Made by a program: the position numbers and the translations under genes | NCBI GenBank assembly: GCA_963596015.1 | Contig: CAVBJS010000001.1 | Coordinates: 69,268-133,267 of the forward strand | Length of the DNA: 64,000 bases | Origin: CAG-791 sp963596015 | GTDB taxonomy: Bacteria > Bacillota > Clostridia > Lachnospirales > Lachnospiraceae | Reading direction: 5' to 3' | The notes under the pieces: generated by a model | Told to the model about the DNA's origin: nothing | The model's input: the letters and a program-made list of their open reading frames with translations, nothing else | Database searches by the model: none | Shown: positions 17,456-26,160 of the stretch, piece after piece | Layout of the letters: every line of letters begins with the position of its first letter | Position numbering within the stretch: the first letter of the stretch is position 1

Positions 17456-19502
17456 TCTTTGCCTCCTTCAGGTAACTTTCCTTGAACTTCTTTGCTTCTG
17501 TCAGGATCTGCTGCTTTACATCATCCTCCAGAGTTCCTGTCGTCTCAATGCCATTGCCGATCTCCGGATGCTCTGTATCAAACCATGCCAGCATCTTCAT
17601 CTGGAAATCCTTGACCTGGGGTACCGGAATATCAATCATCAGACGATTGGTGGCTACACACAGGGTAATAACCTGCTCATGCATGGCCAACGGATGACCC
17701 AAGGGCTGCTTTAACAGTTCCATCAATACGCTTCCCTGGGCCAGCTGCTCCTTGGTAGCCGCATCCAGATCGGAAGAGAACTGGGTAAATACTTCCATCT
17801 CACGATACTGGGCCAGATCAATACGCAGACTTCCGGAGGCCTTCTTCATAGCCTTGGACTGCGCCGCACCACCTACACGGGATACGGAAAGTCCTACGTT
17901 GACTGCCGGTCTCATACCGGAGAAGAACAGATCACTTTCCAGGAAGATCTGACCATCGGTAATGGAAATAACGTTGGTAGGGATATAAGCGGACACATCA
18001 CCTGCCTGCGTCTCAATGATAGGCAGTGCCGTAATGGAACCGCCGCCCTTTTCATCGGACAGTCTGCTGGAACGCTCAAGCAGACGGGAATGCAGATAGA
18101 ATACATCGCCCGGATAAGCCTCACGTCCCGGAGAACGGCCAAGCAACAGGGAAAGTGCACGATAAGCTACGGCGTGCTTGCTAAGATCATCATAAACGAT
18201 CAGCACATCCTTGCCCTTGTGCATGAAATACTCTGCCAGAGCGGTGCCGGCGTAGGGTGCAATATACTGCAGGGGTGCTGTGTCTGCTGCGGAAGCAGAT
18301 ACCACGATGGAATAGGACATGGCATCATGCTTTTCCAGGGAGTTGACCAGCTTAGCCACGGTAGAAGCCTTCTGACCGATGGCAACATAGATACAGATGC
18401 AGTTCTTGCCCTTCTGGTTGATGATCGTATCGGTAGCGATAGATGTCTTACCGGTCTGTCTGTCGCCGATGATCAGCTCACGCTGACCGCGGCCGATAGG
18501 GAACATGGAATCGATGGAAAGAATACCGGTCTCCATAGGCTCGCTGACAGATTTTCTGTCAATGATGCCCGGTGCCGGTTCCTCTACAGGGCGATAGTCT
18601 GTTGCTGCGATATCACCTTTTCCGTCAATGGGTGCGCCCAGCGCATCTACGACTCTTCCAAGGAAAGCATCGCCTACCGGAATGCCGGCCTGTCTGCCGG
18701 TGCGGACCACCCGGCTGCCCTCGCCGATCTCTCCCTCGGGTCCAAAAAGGATGGCACCGATCCTGTTTCTTTCTACGTTCTGCACCATGCCCTTGACGCC
18801 GGTATCAAAAACTACGATCTCGCCGTACATAGCGTGGTCGATGCCGTCGATCTGAACGATACCGTCACCTACGCTGGTAACGAATCCGATCTCTTTAGTC
18901 TCGGCCTGGAGATTAAACTCCTCCACGCTGGTACGCAGGATAGAGATGATATCCTTGGTGCTGTTCTTTTCCATAGCCGCATCGGTCAATGCGGTGCGGA
19001 TCTGCTGGATACTCTGGGTAAACTGCTGTGCTCTGCCCTGGTTGCTCCAGTCGAACTCATCCTCTCCTACCTGCAGGATAAAGCCACCGCCGATAGAAGC
19101 ATCTTCCCTGAGAACGAACTCAAACTCCCGGGTATTATACTTATGCTCGATGTAACGACGAATGCCGGCTTCCTGCTCCTGGGTAGGCTTTGTCACATAG
19201 CGAAGGATAGCCTTCAGCTGTCTGTTTTCCTTCTCAGGCTCTAATCCTGCATATGCCTCACAGATCTCATCCCATAATTCCACTGCATCGTTGTCGCACA
19301 GGATCTTGAGGAAATCTCTGATCTCCTCCGGGAAGATCTTATCTACAACGCTGTGGCGGACCGTAAGAGGTGTGGTGGGATCGGACAGTCTGGCAGAAAT
19401 CTCCGGCACTGTCTTAAAAATTTCGTCTGTATTTGAAACTGCGCTCTCAGACAGTTTCATGGCACGCAGACTTTTTGCGTAACGAATCGTATCTTCTCTC
19501 AT
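17421..19502 (-). CDS. atpA: Fused ATP synthase delta-alpha subunit
   Basis: One 693-residue frame. Residues 1 to about 175 are a delta subunit (OSCP-like): N-terminal helical bundle with YAKSLRAMKL, and C-terminal strand GGGFILQVGEDEFDWS at about 138-153. From Met177 onward it is a complete alpha subunit, with Walker A GDRQTGKT at about 346-353 and the ALSLLLGRSPGREAYPGDVFY region. In most bacteria atpH and atpA are separate genes. No stop or frameshift lies between them, and no ribosome site precedes the internal ATG at 18974, so a fused product is likely. Its start overlaps the atpF stop by 4 bp. Confidence 0.92.
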   Translation of the reverse strand: MREDTIRYAKSLRAMKLSESAVSNTDEIFKTVPEISARLSDPTTPLTVRHSVVDKIFPEEIRDFLKILCDNDAVELWDEICEAYAGLEPEKENRQLKAILRYVTKPTQEQEAGIRRYIEHKYNTREFEFVLREDASIGGGFILQVGEDEFDWSNQGRAQQFTQSIQQIRTALTDAAMEKNSTKDIISILRTSVEEFNLQAETKEIGFVTSVGDGIVQIDGIDHAMYGEIVVFDTGVKGMVQNVERNRIGAILFGPEGEIGEGSRVVRTGRQAGIPVGDAFLGRVVDALGAPIDGKGDIAATDYRPVEEPAPGIIDRKSVSEPMETGILSIDSMFPIGRGQRELIIGDRQTGKTSIATDTIINQKGKNCICIYVAIGQKASTVAKLVNSLEKHDAMSYSIVVSASAADTAPLQYIAPYAGTALAEYFMHKGKDVLIVYDDLSKHAVAYRALSLLLGRSPGREAYPGDVFYLHSRLLERSSRLSDEKGGGSITALPIIETQAGDVSAYIPTNVISITDGQIFLESDLFFSGMRPAVNVGLSVSRVGGAAQSKAMKKASGSLRIDLAQYREMEVFTQFSSDLDAATKEQLAQGSVLMELLKQPLGHPLAMHEQVITLCVATNRLMIDIPVPQVKDFQMKMLAWFDTEHPEIGNGIETTGTLEDDVKQQILTEAKKFKESYLKEAKNADNKRDQGSN

Positions 19503-20017
19503 GCCTTCTCACCATTCTCTGTCTTATTGTCTGCAGCAGCTTCCTTTAAGAAGGCATCATACAATGCCAGATCATTATCACTGCTGTTCTTGGTTGCTGC
19601 GATCCTGGAAGCAGCTTCTGTTACCAGATCGGCGATCTGGTCCGTTGCTTCCTTAACCTTTGCTCTGCTCTCCTGATCGGCCTGCACTCTGGCATCGGCA
19701 AGGAGCTTATCTGCCTGGGTCTGGGCATTGTCCACGATACGAGCGTACTCCTTAGCGGCATCCTCTCTGGTCTTGGACATAGCCTGACTGCGCTCCTCTT
19801 CGATGGAGCCGAGGGAATCCTCATACTGCTTCTTTAATGCGCTGGCCTGTTGGTTTACTGCCTCTGCGTCTGCGTAAGACTTTTTGATCTGTTCTTCACG
19901 CTGTGCAAGAATATTTCTAACCGGTTTAAACAGGAACTTTTTGATCAGGAAGTAGAGAATGAGCAGGTTTATAATAGTACAAATCAGATTTACGGGATCT
20001 ACCCTTAACATTTGCAT
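19499..20017 (-). CDS. atpF: ATP synthase b subunit
   Basis: Peripheral stalk subunit. A single N-terminal membrane segment (LICTIINLLILYFLIKKF) is followed by a long Ala/Glu/Lys/Gln-rich coiled coil. 172 residues. GAGGAG precedes the ATG. The stop overlaps the start of the delta-alpha gene (ATGA), consistent with stoichiometric synthesis. Confidence 0.95.
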   Translation of the reverse strand: MQMLRVDPVNLICTIINLLILYFLIKKFLFKPVRNILAQREEQIKKSYADAEAVNQQASALKKQYEDSLGSIEEERSQAMSKTREDAAKEYARIVDNAQTQADKLLADARVQADQESRAKVKEATDQIADLVTEAASRIAATKNSSDNDLALYDAFLKEAAADNKTENGEKA

Positions 20018-20059
20018 GTCTTTCTCTCCTCTTGTGAATTAATTCTGTATATACGGATT

Positions 20060-20278
20060 TTACAGCATGAAAATGCAAAGGATACCGATAACGAAACCGT
20101 AAATGGAAGTTGCCTCGGCCAGTGCGGCACCTAAAAGAAGCTTCTGTGTGATCTTGGAATCTGCCTCAGGCTGTCTTGCTACTGCTTCACATGCCTTACC
20201 GGTTGCGATGCCGATACCGATACCACCACCGATACCTGCCAATGCTGCGATACCTGCTCCGATTGCTGTTACTACCAT
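20060..20278 (-). CDS. atpE: ATP synthase c subunit
   Basis: Proteolipid of the membrane rotor ring, 72 residues forming two transmembrane helices. The first has the glycine motif GIGGGIGIGIATG and the loop ARQPEA. The second carries the ion-binding glutamate (Glu55) in ALAEATSIYG. The position equivalent to the sodium-ligand Gln of Ilyobacter is Ile here, and the Ser next to the Glu is Ala, so I infer proton coupling. Ion choice is not proven by this. Confidence 0.95.
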   Translation of the reverse strand: MVVTAIGAGIAALAGIGGGIGIGIATGKACEAVARQPEADSKITQKLLLGAALAEATSIYGFVIGILCIFML

Positions 20279-20391
20279 TGTTTTGTCCTCCTCTTTTTAA
20301 GCCGGGCCCGTAGCGGTTACAGAGCCCTGGGGTTTGTGGTCTTGATTTACTTTTTTGCTGTTTACCAGCAGTCTGTCTTTAAAGAAATCCC

Positions 20392-21072
20392 TTATTCTCC
20401 TACCGCTTCTCTGACAAACAGGGAAGTTAAGAATACGAATACATAGGCCTGGATCAGTCCGTCGAAGAAATCGAAATAGAGACTGAATACCACCGGGATA
20501 CCTACCGGGATCAGCATCTTGATCAGTTCCATGATGACGAACGCACCCAGAACATTACCGAAAAGTCGCATGCACAAAGAAAGCGGCCTGATGGCGATCT
20601 CCATAATATTCAAAGGTGTAATAACGGCGGTCGGCTCTGCAAAGCTCTTCACCCATCCTTTTACGCCCTTCGCCACAATGCCGGAGGCCTCGATCAGGAT
20701 AATGCTCATCAGGGACAATGCCACGGTGATGTTCATGTCCTTTGTGGGAGGCTTGACACCAAATACTCCGATGATATTGGCAAAACCGATGTAGATCATC
20801 ACGGTGGCGATGTAAGGGCCATACTGACTGGCACGCTCTCCTAACATTCCCGCGGTAAACTTATCTAACCAGGTCACAATGAACTCGGCTACCATCTGAC
20901 GCTTTCCGGGATTTTGTACCTTCATCCCATGGGTAAGCCAGATCGCAAGTACCACGAGAACGGCCATGATGATCCATGTGATGACTACGGATTCATAGAT
21001 CTCGATCCCGCCAAATATCGGAATGGTAAAGGCTGTTTCTACGTTTAGCTGTTGTATTAATTCTTCTGCCAT
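20392..21072 (-). CDS. atpB: ATP synthase a subunit
   Basis: Stator channel subunit of Fo. Five to six membrane segments; the essential arginine is in LCMRLFGNVLGAF, followed by the final helices LIQAYVFVFLTSLF. 226 residues. GAGGAAGG precedes the ATG. First gene of the atp operon; no atpI is seen upstream, tyrS is the neighbour. Confidence 0.95.
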   Translation of the reverse strand: MAEELIQQLNVETAFTIPIFGGIEIYESVVITWIIMAVLVVLAIWLTHGMKVQNPGKRQMVAEFIVTWLDKFTAGMLGERASQYGPYIATVMIYIGFANIIGVFGVKPPTKDMNITVALSLMSIILIEASGIVAKGVKGWVKSFAEPTAVITPLNIMEIAIRPLSLCMRLFGNVLGAFVIMELIKMLIPVGIPVVFSLYFDFFDGLIQAYVFVFLTSLFVREAVGE

Positions 21073-21188
21073 ACCTTTTCCTTCCTCTCCCCCTCATCTG
21101 CAGGGAGTATTTGCTGCTGTACAAAAAAACGCTGCAGCCCATAGGGTCTGTATGACTGACAGTCACTTTCTTGTATCAAACAATGGTT

Positions 21189-21216
21189 ATTATATGCTCA
21201 TTTTTTCAAAAAACAA
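21189..21216 (-). promoter_or_regulatory. Promoter for atp operon (proximal)
   Basis: Minus strand TTGTTT, 16-bp spacer, TATAAT; about 110 nt before atpB. Confidence 0.6.
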
Positions 21217-21230
21217 GTCACAATACACCA

Positions 21231-21269
21231 ATACCCATCACAGCCATTTATGTTTGCTGTGATGGGTAT
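21231..21269. repeat. Perfect 14-bp inverted repeat at the distal atp transcription start
   Basis: Arms ATACCCATCACAGC and GCTGTGATGGGTAT, separated by 11 nt. The right arm begins about 6 nt downstream of the -10 of the distal promoter on the minus strand. It could be an operator, a 5' hairpin on the mRNA, or a tyrS terminator, though no T-run follows directly. Confidence 0.85.
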
Positions 21270-21275
21270 AAGTAA

Positions 21276-21304
21276 ATTTTATCACTTTTTGACTTTTTGT
21301 ACAA
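21276..21304 (-). promoter_or_regulatory. Promoter for atp operon (distal)
   Basis: Minus strand TTGTAC, 17-bp spacer, TAAAAT. The predicted start site falls at the edge of the 14-bp inverted repeat. Confidence 0.65.
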
Positions 21305-21387
21305 ATTTACCATATTGTTTTTGTACTAAAGCTACAGTATATAAAAAAGAGAGAAAATGCGGAAAACCGAATATCTTAGCGCAATAT

Positions 21388-22632
21388 TTATGCGTTCTCG
21401 AAGGTGACCTTTTTAAAGTTCTTCTTGCCTCTCTTTACCAGGATACCTTTTCCCAGATCTTCTTTTGTATAAGTAACTTTGATATCACCGATCTTCTCGC
21501 CGTCTACGGAGACACCGCCCTGTTCTACGGCCCGGCGCGCCTCCGATCTGGAGGAGCAGAGGCCGGACTTGGCAAGGACTGCCAGAATATCCATGGTGCC
21601 ATCCTCCTGGAAATCCTCTTCCTTCATAACAAAGGCAGGAACCTCTGCCATATCGGCGCCGCCGCCGAAGAGGGCCTGTGCTCCCTTTCTGGCCTTGGAA
21701 GCCTCGTCCTCACCGTGTACCAGCTTGGTCAGCTCAAAGGCCAGAATATCCTTAGCCTCATTCAGGCGGCTTCCTTCCCATGTATCCATCTCATCGATCT
21801 GCGCCAAGGGCAGGAAAGTCAGCATACGCAGACACTTGAGCACATCTGCATCTGCCACATTGCGCCAGTACTGGTAGAACTCATAGGGGGAAGTCTTGTC
21901 AGGATCCAACCATACAGCACCCTTCTGGGTCTTGCCCATCTTTTTGCCCTCGGAATTAAGAAGAAGGGTGATGGTCATGGCATAGGCATCCTTACCCAGC
22001 TTTTTGCGGATCAGCTCCGTGCCGCCTAACATATTGCTCCACTGGTCGTCACCGCCGAACTGCATATTGCAGCCGTAGCGCTTGTATAACTCCAGGAAGT
22101 CATAGCTCTGCATGATCATGTAGTTAAACTCCAAGAAGCTGAGGCCCTTCTCCATGCGCTGCTTGTAGCACTCTGCGGAAAGCATCTTATTGACAGAAAA
22201 GCAAGCACCGATATCCCGGATAAATTCGATATAATTAAGGTTTCTGAGCCAGTCCGCATTGTTGACCATCAAAGCCTTGTCTTCACCGAACTCGATGAAG
22301 CGGCTCATCTGCTTTTTAAAGCAGGCACAGTTGTGCTCAATGGTCTCTACGGTCATCATCTGACGCATATCCGTACGGCCGGAAGGATCGCCGATCATGC
22401 CGGTGCCGCCGCCGATCAGTGCGATGGGCTTATTGCCCGCCTCCTGCAGACGCTTCATCAGGCAAAGTGCCATAAAGTGACCTACGTGCAGGCTGTCTGC
22501 CGTAGGATCAAAGCCGATATAAAAGGTAGCCTTTCCTGCATTGATCAGCTCCTTGATCTCCTCTTCGTCTGTCAGCTGTGCCAGCAGTCCTCTCTGCTTC
22601 AGCTCTTCGTAAATTGTCATTCCCTGTTCCAT
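21388..22632 (-). CDS. tyrS: Tyrosyl-tRNA synthetase
   Basis: Class I synthetase that charges tRNA-Tyr. HIGH-type motif HVGHF in DSLHVGHFMALCLM, KMSKS-type motif KMGKTQKGAVW, and a C-terminal S4 RNA-binding domain (RSEARRAVEQGGVSVDGEKI). 414 residues. GAGGAGG precedes the ATG at 22632. No T-box was seen in its 160-bp upstream region, unlike pheS. Confidence 0.96.
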   Translation of the reverse strand: MEQGMTIYEELKQRGLLAQLTDEEEIKELINAGKATFYIGFDPTADSLHVGHFMALCLMKRLQEAGNKPIALIGGGTGMIGDPSGRTDMRQMMTVETIEHNCACFKKQMSRFIEFGEDKALMVNNADWLRNLNYIEFIRDIGACFSVNKMLSAECYKQRMEKGLSFLEFNYMIMQSYDFLELYKRYGCNMQFGGDDQWSNMLGGTELIRKKLGKDAYAMTITLLLNSEGKKMGKTQKGAVWLDPDKTSPYEFYQYWRNVADADVLKCLRMLTFLPLAQIDEMDTWEGSRLNEAKDILAFELTKLVHGEDEASKARKGAQALFGGGADMAEVPAFVMKEEDFQEDGTMDILAVLAKSGLCSSRSEARRAVEQGGVSVDGEKIGDIKVTYTKEDLGKGILVKRGKKNFKKVTFENA

Positions 22633-22723
22633 TTCAGGTCCTCCTCATGGTTCTTATTATATCTGTTCAGCACCTGCCGTATTTTGAGATCTGCCGTAGC
22701 AGTTCCCGGATGCAGGCTGAAAA

Positions 22724-22757
22724 GTCAATCTATCTGTAAAACGATCCTATCTATAAG
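22724..22757. repeat. Two tandem 17-bp units upstream of tyrS
   Basis: CTATCTGTAAAACGATC followed directly by CTATCTATAAGACGATC (2 differences). It lies between gpsA and tyrS; function unknown. Confidence 0.7.
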
Positions 22758-22793
22758 ACGATCCCGTCTGCAGGAAACCTCTTGGTTAAATAC

Positions 22794-23792
22794 TTACTTT
22801 TCTGCTTTTCTGTCCCGCAGCATCAGATCCCGCAATGCATCTGCCGCACTTTTATTCTCAAACAGCACCAGGTTCACCTGCTCAATGATCGGAAGCTGTA
22901 CCTGATACTTTTCTGACAGCTGCATAGCCGCCTTGGCACTGTAGACACCCTCTACCACCTGCTTTACTTCCTTCATGGCCTCATCAGGGGTATAGCCTTT
23001 GCCGATCAGAATGCCGGCACGGCGATTTCTGGAATGCATGGAAGCACAGGTGACGATCAGATCACCGATACCGGTAAGACCGGAGAAGGTCTCCGGCTCA
23101 CAGCCCATCGCCAGTCCCAGACGCTTGATCTCCGCAATGCCTCTGGTGATCAGCGCCGCCTTGGTATTATCGCCGCAGCCTAAGCCGTCTGCCGTACCTG
23201 CCGCTAAGGCAATGACGTTCTTAAGGGCCGCGCCGATCTGCATCCCCTTCATATCCATGCTGGTATAGACCCGGAAATAATCATTCATGAAAATGTCCTG
23301 GACGTATTCTGCCATTTCCTGGGTATGAGCCCCTGCTACAATGGCGGTAGGCATTCCTTTTCCCACTTCCTCTGCATGGGTGGGGCCGCTGAGGACAGCC
23401 ACCTCTACCTGTGCTTCCTGCAGCTCCTGCTCCAGGATCTCGCTAAGGGTCAGAAGAGAATCCTCCTCGATACCCTTGGCCACGGAGACGATCCGCTGCC
23501 CTTTGGCGCAATACGGTGCCATCGTGTGGGCCGTACTTCTAAAGAAGGGGGACGGCACCGCCATCACCAACAGATCCTTATCCGTCATTGCCTTCTCTAA
23601 GTCTGTGGTAGCCACCACGCTTTCCGGCAGCACCACGCCGGGCAGTTTTTCCTTTTGCTCATGCTCACTGTTTAGCATGTCTACTTCATTCTGCGCGATC
23701 GACCATACCGTCACTTCGTGACCGTTCCGGGTCAGGCAATAGGTCAGGGCTGTGCCCCAGCTGCCTGCGCCGATCATTCCTATCTTTGCCAT
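22794..23792 (-). CDS. gpsA: Glycerol-3-phosphate dehydrogenase [NAD(P)+]
   Basis: Makes sn-glycerol 3-phosphate for phospholipid synthesis from dihydroxyacetone phosphate. N-terminal Rossmann motif MIGAGSWGTAL; conserved VSVAKGIE, LSGPTHAEEV and the catalytic Lys region AALKNVIALAAG. I start at the second of two adjacent ATGs (23792), 7 nt after GGGAG; a TGCGGC/GCCGCA hairpin sits just upstream. 332 residues. plsY, which uses the product, is the upstream neighbour. Confidence 0.95.
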   Translation of the reverse strand: MAKIGMIGAGSWGTALTYCLTRNGHEVTVWSIAQNEVDMLNSEHEQKEKLPGVVLPESVVATTDLEKAMTDKDLLVMAVPSPFFRSTAHTMAPYCAKGQRIVSVAKGIEEDSLLTLSEILEQELQEAQVEVAVLSGPTHAEEVGKGMPTAIVAGAHTQEMAEYVQDIFMNDYFRVYTSMDMKGMQIGAALKNVIALAAGTADGLGCGDNTKAALITRGIAEIKRLGLAMGCEPETFSGLTGIGDLIVTCASMHSRNRRAGILIGKGYTPDEAMKEVKQVVEGVYSAKAAMQLSEKYQVQLPIIEQVNLVLFENKSAADALRDLMLRDRKAEK

Positions 23793-23855
23793 CATCCATC
23801 TCCCTTCTGCGGCTGTCTTTTGCCGCACGGGCAAACTTTTCTCTCCGAAAGAGAT

Positions 23856-24542
23856 CTACTTTCCTGCATCCTTCTTGTCCGGATCCAACATCGCCTTATT
23901 GTGGAGCAGCGATGTCTTCCGCTCTGTGCCCTTGGCCAGCTTTACGATATTGCCCCGGTGCTGATAAAAGGCTAATGCCGCCAGCAGCAGGGAGATGATA
24001 TACATCTCCAGCAATACCGCATTGGACTCCCCGAAGATGCCTGCCTGTCCGCAGACGATCATCTCTATCACAAATCCCACATAAACCAGCAAGGATCCCA
24101 GGGATACATAGTGCGTCACCAGGAAAGGCACTAAAAAGCACAGCAGTCCCACCGGCAGGAACATCCAGTGAAAGCTTACCACCAGGCCTGCGGTAACAGC
24201 GATGCCCTTTCCGCCCTTGAAGTTCATATAGAAAGGAAAATCATGGCCCAGCACGCAGCCTGCCGCTGTATAAAGCTTCAGCAGATAGAGGATCTCACTG
24301 TGGCTTCTGCCCAGAAGCAGATACATCACCAGCTCCGCCACCACACACTTTAATACATCACCCAAAAAGACGATGATGCCTGCCTTGGTCCCTAAAACCC
24401 GCAGGGTATTGGTGGTACCTGCATTGCCGCTGCCGTAATTGCGGATATCGATGCCCTTACATTTTCCGTATATATAGGCAGTCTGGAAGAGGCCAAAGAC
24501 ATAACCGATAGCCAGTGCTGCTACTCTGATCGCAATACTCAT
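23856..24542 (-). CDS. plsY: Glycerol-3-phosphate acyltransferase PlsY
   Basis: Membrane enzyme that transfers an acyl group from acyl-phosphate to glycerol 3-phosphate, the first step of phosphatidate synthesis. Motifs: GSGNAGTTNTLR (motif 1), FKGGKGIAVTAG (motif 2) and a C-terminal segment (FYQHRGNIVKLAKGTE, motif 3). About five membrane helices. 228 residues. It begins 6 bp after the der stop and is followed by gpsA, a functionally matched pair. Confidence 0.95.
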   Translation of the reverse strand: MSIAIRVAALAIGYVFGLFQTAYIYGKCKGIDIRNYGSGNAGTTNTLRVLGTKAGIIVFLGDVLKCVVAELVMYLLLGRSHSEILYLLKLYTAAGCVLGHDFPFYMNFKGGKGIAVTAGLVVSFHWMFLPVGLLCFLVPFLVTHYVSLGSLLVYVGFVIEMIVCGQAGIFGESNAVLLEMYIISLLLAALAFYQHRGNIVKLAKGTERKTSLLHNKAMLDPDKKDAGK

Positions 24543-24548
24543 TGTTTT

Positions 24549-25883
24549 CTAGCCTTCTTTCCGCTCTCTGATGATGAATTTCAGCGGCGTGCCCTTAAAG
24601 CCAAAGGCCTGCCGGATCTGATTCTCGATATAACGCTGATAGGAAAAATGGAACAGATCCTTATCATTGACAAACAGCACAAAGGTAGGCGGCTTAACAC
24701 CGATCTGGGTGCCGTAGAAGATCCGCAGCATTTTGCCCTTATCCGACGGCGGCTGCTGCATGACCGTGGCCTCCGTGATGATCTCATTGAGCACACCGGT
24801 CTGAATGCGCATGGACTGGTTAGCGTGTACCGCATCGATCATGTCATAGAGCTTAGGCAGACGCTGGCCGCTGACGGCGGAGATAAAGATGATCTCCGCA
24901 TAAGGCAGGAAGGAAAGGACAGAACGGACCTTCTGGGTAAACTTATTTACCGTGGAATTGTCCTTTTCTACCAGATCCCATTTATTGACGGCGATGATCA
25001 CTGCCTTGCCTCTGTCGTGGGCAATACCGGCGATCTTGGCATCCTGCTCTGTGACGCCTTCTGTGCCGTCGATGACCAATACCGTGATATCCGCCCGCTC
25101 CACGGCTGCCACCGTGCGCAGGATCATGAAGCGTTCCAGTTCTTCTTTGATCTTATTCTTCCGGCGAAGACCTGCGGTATCGATAAACACATAGGGGGTG
25201 CCGTTGTGCTTGATCTCTGTGTCAATGGCATCTCTGGTAGTGCCTGCGATATCCGATACGATGACCCGGTTCTCTCCGATCAGTCTGTTTATAATAGAAG
25301 ATTTACCTACATTAGGCTTACCTACGATGGCTACCCGGATCTTGTCATCCTCTTCCTCCACCTCACCTGGCTCCGGGAAATGGGCTGCCACTGCATCCAG
25401 CAAATCACCGATACCGGTGCGGTTTACGGAAGAGATGGGATAGGGATCCCCGATGCCCAGATTATAGAATTCATAGACATCTGCCATATCCTTGGCATAT
25501 TTATCTACCTTATTGACTACCAAAAGCACCGGCTTTCTGGCCCGGCGCAGCATATCTGCCACCTTGCCGTCTGCATCCGTCAGGCCCTGCTTTACGTCAA
25601 CCATAAACAGGATCACGTCAGCCATATCGATGGCCATCTGTGCCTGCTCCCGCATCTGGGACAGGATGATATCTCTGGAATCCGGCTCGATACCGCCGGT
25701 ATCAATCAGTGTGAACTCATAATTGAGCCATGTGCAGTCCGCGTAGATCCGGTCTCTGGTGATGCCCGGTGTATCCTTTACAATGGAAATCTTCTCGCCG
25801 GCCAGCACATTAAACAGGGTGGACTTACCTACATTGGGCCGTCCCACGACTGCCACGATGGGCCTTGCTTTTTTCTTTGCCAT
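24549..25883 (-). CDS. der: Ribosome biogenesis GTPase Der (EngA)
   Basis: Tandem two-GTPase protein required for 50S assembly. First P-loop GRPNVGKST (residues 14-22), second GKPNVGKSS (near residue 190), each with its NKxD (NKVDK, NKWDL), plus a C-terminal KH-like domain. 444 residues. The ATG follows GGAG. The der-plsY-gpsA order is typical of Firmicutes. Confidence 0.97.
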   Translation of the reverse strand: MAKKKARPIVAVVGRPNVGKSTLFNVLAGEKISIVKDTPGITRDRIYADCTWLNYEFTLIDTGGIEPDSRDIILSQMREQAQMAIDMADVILFMVDVKQGLTDADGKVADMLRRARKPVLLVVNKVDKYAKDMADVYEFYNLGIGDPYPISSVNRTGIGDLLDAVAAHFPEPGEVEEEDDKIRVAIVGKPNVGKSSIINRLIGENRVIVSDIAGTTRDAIDTEIKHNGTPYVFIDTAGLRRKNKIKEELERFMILRTVAAVERADITVLVIDGTEGVTEQDAKIAGIAHDRGKAVIIAVNKWDLVEKDNSTVNKFTQKVRSVLSFLPYAEIIFISAVSGQRLPKLYDMIDAVHANQSMRIQTGVLNEIITEATVMQQPPSDKGKMLRIFYGTQIGVKPPTFVLFVNDKDLFHFSYQRYIENQIRQAFGFKGTPLKFIIRERKEG

Positions 25884-25963
25884 ATAACTTACTCCGTTTC
25901 GTATTATACTCTGCCGTTTTCCGAAAAACGCTGCAGATCATTTTGTTGCTTACACGTCTGCCT

Positions 25964-26029
25964 GTACAGTCGTCGGCTAAGAGAGCGGATACCTCTCACA
26001 GCACCTGTCCCCTTAGCCGATGACTGTAC
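25964..26029. repeat. 18-bp inverted repeat between der and prs
   Basis: GTACAGTCGTCGGCTAAG at 25964-25981 and CTTAGCCGATGACTGTAC at 26012-26029 pair over 18 bp, with one position G-T. The 30-nt loop is unremarkable and there is no T-run. It lies in the divergent region, upstream of the predicted prs promoter. Confidence 0.85.
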
Positions 26030-26093
26030 CATAGCAGATAGCACCCCTTATTGTAACGAAAAACACCTTTTCTGTAAACCTGCCCTTTCTCTC

Positions 26094-26122
26094 TTGCATA
26101 TCCTTTCAGGAAATTTTATACT
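26094..26122 (+). promoter_or_regulatory. Promoter for prs
   Basis: TTGCAT, 17-bp spacer, TATACT; 38 bp before the start codon. An AAGGAG ribosome site follows. Confidence 0.75.
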
Positions 26123-26160
26123 TTCCATGTATCCGGAAACCAAATGATAAGGAGATCACC

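Noticed and set aside
20060..20278. Sodium-type ATP synthase c subunit
   Set aside because: The Gln ligand in helix 1 is Ile and the Ser after the Glu is Ala, so the sodium motif is incomplete.
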